Source: Spirochaetota bacterium (GTDB lineage Bacteria > Spirochaetota > UBA4802 > JAFGJZ01). From it: a stretch of 24,050 nucleotides of DNA. The position numbers and the translations under genes were made by a program. The notes under the pieces are model-generated. The model was not told where the DNA came from, ran no database searches, and worked only from the letters and a program-made list of their open reading frames with translations. Of the stretch, positions 22,854-24,050 are shown piece after piece. Numbering within the stretch: position 1 is the stretch's first letter; each line of letters starts with the position of its first letter. The stretch is from contig JAKJGA010000010.1 of NCBI GenBank assembly GCA_022704645.1, positions 1 through 24,050 of the forward strand. The letters are read 5' to 3'.

Positions 22854-24050
22854 GCCTGACATATCACATAATTTCACTCGGCTGCTCAAAGAATCAGGTG
22901 GATTCTGAAAGACTTAATGCTGCCTTGATTGAAAATGGGTTTATGCAATCGGAAGACATAGAGTCTTCCGATTTTGTCGTTATAAACACTTGCGGATTCA
23001 TTCAGTCAGCTAAAGAAGAGTCTATTGCCGTTATACTCGATTCACTTGAGCTAAAACTTTCAGGCGCAAAAATTGCCGTTCTCGGCTGTCTTTCAGAACG
23101 GTATAAAAAAGATATTCTTGCTGATATTCCGGAAATTGATCTTGTCTACGGATTGTATGATGAAGGCTTTATTCCGGCAGTTAAGAGTCTATTTGAAATA
23201 TCTGAAAATTTTGTAAAAACTGATAAACGTATCCCGCTGGAATTGGGTTTGCCTTATGAATACATTAAAATTGCGGAAGGCTGTTCTAACAGATGCAGTT
23301 TCTGCGCGATTCCGATAATCCGCGGCGATCATGTTTCTTTTTCCCCTGATAGCATTTATTCCGATGCAATGGACGCCGCATCACGCGGAGCAAAGGAGCT
23401 TATCATTGTCGCTCAGGATATTGCTTCCTATTCTTTCGGTTCATCGGATCTTTGTTCGTTAGTTGAAAAAATTTCCAAGATTGAAACGGTAGAATGGATA
23501 CGTCTTATGTATATTCATCCGGATCATTTATCGGATGAAATTATAAAACTTATTGCATCTAATGATAAAGTTGTAAAATATATAGATATACCTTTTCAGC
23601 ATGCTTCTGAGAAAATTCTGCTTTCAATGAACCGGAAGGGAAGTTCTAAAAAGTATCTTGATCTTATTGAACGCCTTAGATCTGAAGTAAGCGGAATTAA
23701 AATCCGTTCAACATTTATGGTCGGTTATCCGGGAGAAACGGAAGAAGATTATAATGAGCTTCTGGATTTTATGAAAAAAGCCCGCATTGATAAAGCTGGT
23801 GCTTTTGTCTTTTCTCCGGAGGAAAATACTCCTGCGGCGGAACTGGCGGATAATCCTTCAAAGATTAAAAAACGCCGTTTTGAGAAATTGATGAAGCTTC
23901 AACAGGAAATATCACGCGACTCTCTTGTGAAAATGGTGGGTCAGAAGGTAAAAATTCTTGTAGAAGAAAAACTGGATGAATTCCATTATGCCGGAAGAAC
24001 AGAATATGATGCACCGGAAGTTGACGGAGTTTTTTACTTAACTGATGAAA
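22850..24050 (+). CDS. rimO: Ribosomal protein S12 methylthiotransferase RimO (3' end outside window)
   Basis: Radical-SAM enzyme that methylthiolates Asp88 of S12 (E. coli numbering). 400 residues are visible. The N-terminal UPF0004 domain holds the auxiliary Fe-S cysteines Cys12 ('LGCSKNQVDSERL'), Cys48 ('INTCGFIQSAKEES') and Cys80 ('VLGCLSERY'); the radical-SAM cluster is Cys145, Cys149, Cys152 ('GCSNRCSFCAIPIIRG'); the TRAM domain begins near 'VKILVEEKL' and is cut by the window edge. 'SLGCSKNQVDSER' and 'NTCGFI' point to RimO rather than MiaB. The GTG start overlaps the rodZ stop by four bases. Confidence 0.93.
   Translation, partial: MSLTYHIISLGCSKNQVDSERLNAALIENGFMQSEDIESSDFVVINTCGFIQSAKEESIAVILDSLELKLSGAKIAVLGCLSERYKKDILADIPEIDLVYGLYDEGFIPAVKSLFEISENFVKTDKRIPLELGLPYEYIKIAEGCSNRCSFCAIPIIRGDHVSFSPDSIYSDAMDAASRGAKELIIVAQDIASYSFGSSDLCSLVEKISKIETVEWIRLMYIHPDHLSDEIIKLIASNDKVVKYIDIPFQHASEKILLSMNRKGSSKKYLDLIERLRSEVSGIKIRSTFMVGYPGETEEDYNELLDFMKKARIDKAGAFVFSPEENTPAAELADNPSKIKKRRFEKLMKLQQEISRDSLVKMVGQKVKILVEEKLDEFHYAGRTEYDAPEVDGVFYLTDE

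Overview
The window is a chromosomal stretch of housekeeping genes from a moderately AT-rich bacterium. Nearly every real gene lies on the + strand. The neighbourhoods suggest a Spirochaetota member, probably Treponema-like, by gene order and family resemblance rather than by any marker I could search: ispE, rplY and pth close together; a CheW-CheA chemotaxis operon with CheC-type phosphatase modules; scpA-scpB-cmk-rpsA followed by a membrane-anchored TPR protein; and lolA-rodZ-rimO. No phage, insertion sequence, CRISPR array or toxin-antitoxin system is visible.

Layout. 1-2125: the 3' end of a radical-SAM gene, then an HxlR-type regulator (- strand) divergent from an unusual fusion of a pyruvate-kinase-C-like domain with a nitroreductase; a perfect inverted repeat sits between them. 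2126-2854: a gene-free stretch dominated by back-to-back hairpins, some nested, that looks like a structured RNA or a multi-hairpin intergenic element. 2855-7805: a divergent HD-GYP protein, ispE, a tRNA-Gln(UUG) whose first bases are the ispE stop codon, a GlmU-like uridylyltransferase without its acetyltransferase half, prs, rplY and a Pth homologue lacking the catalytic residues. 7806-9350: a small TM1266-like protein with its own promoter and terminator, then a zapB-like/zapA cell-division pair behind a leader with two mutually exclusive hairpins. 9351-14863: a chemotaxis operon, cheW-cheA-cheB-cheY, closed by a strong terminator. The CheA is 1088 residues long and carries a CheC-type phosphatase domain at its C-terminus. 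14874-19480: scpA-scpB (condensin partners), cmk, rpsA with six S1 repeats, and a membrane-anchored TPR protein, ending in a symmetrical terminator. 19615-24050: a secreted protein of unknown function, a YfcE-type phosphodiesterase, lolA, a RodZ-like protein and the start of rimO, which runs off the window.

Themes: translation (tRNA-Gln, L25, Pth-like, S1, RimO), envelope and nucleotide precursors (IspE, GlmU-N, Prs, Cmk, LolA, RodZ), division and chromosome segregation (ZapB-like, ZapA, ScpA/B), and motility signalling (Che proteins, HD-GYP). The most notable observations are the kinase-phosphatase fusion CheA-CheC, the catalytically degenerate Pth, the multi-hairpin region at 2338-2699 and the PK_C-nitroreductase fusion under an HxlR-type switch. 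All family calls come from reading motifs; no database search was possible.
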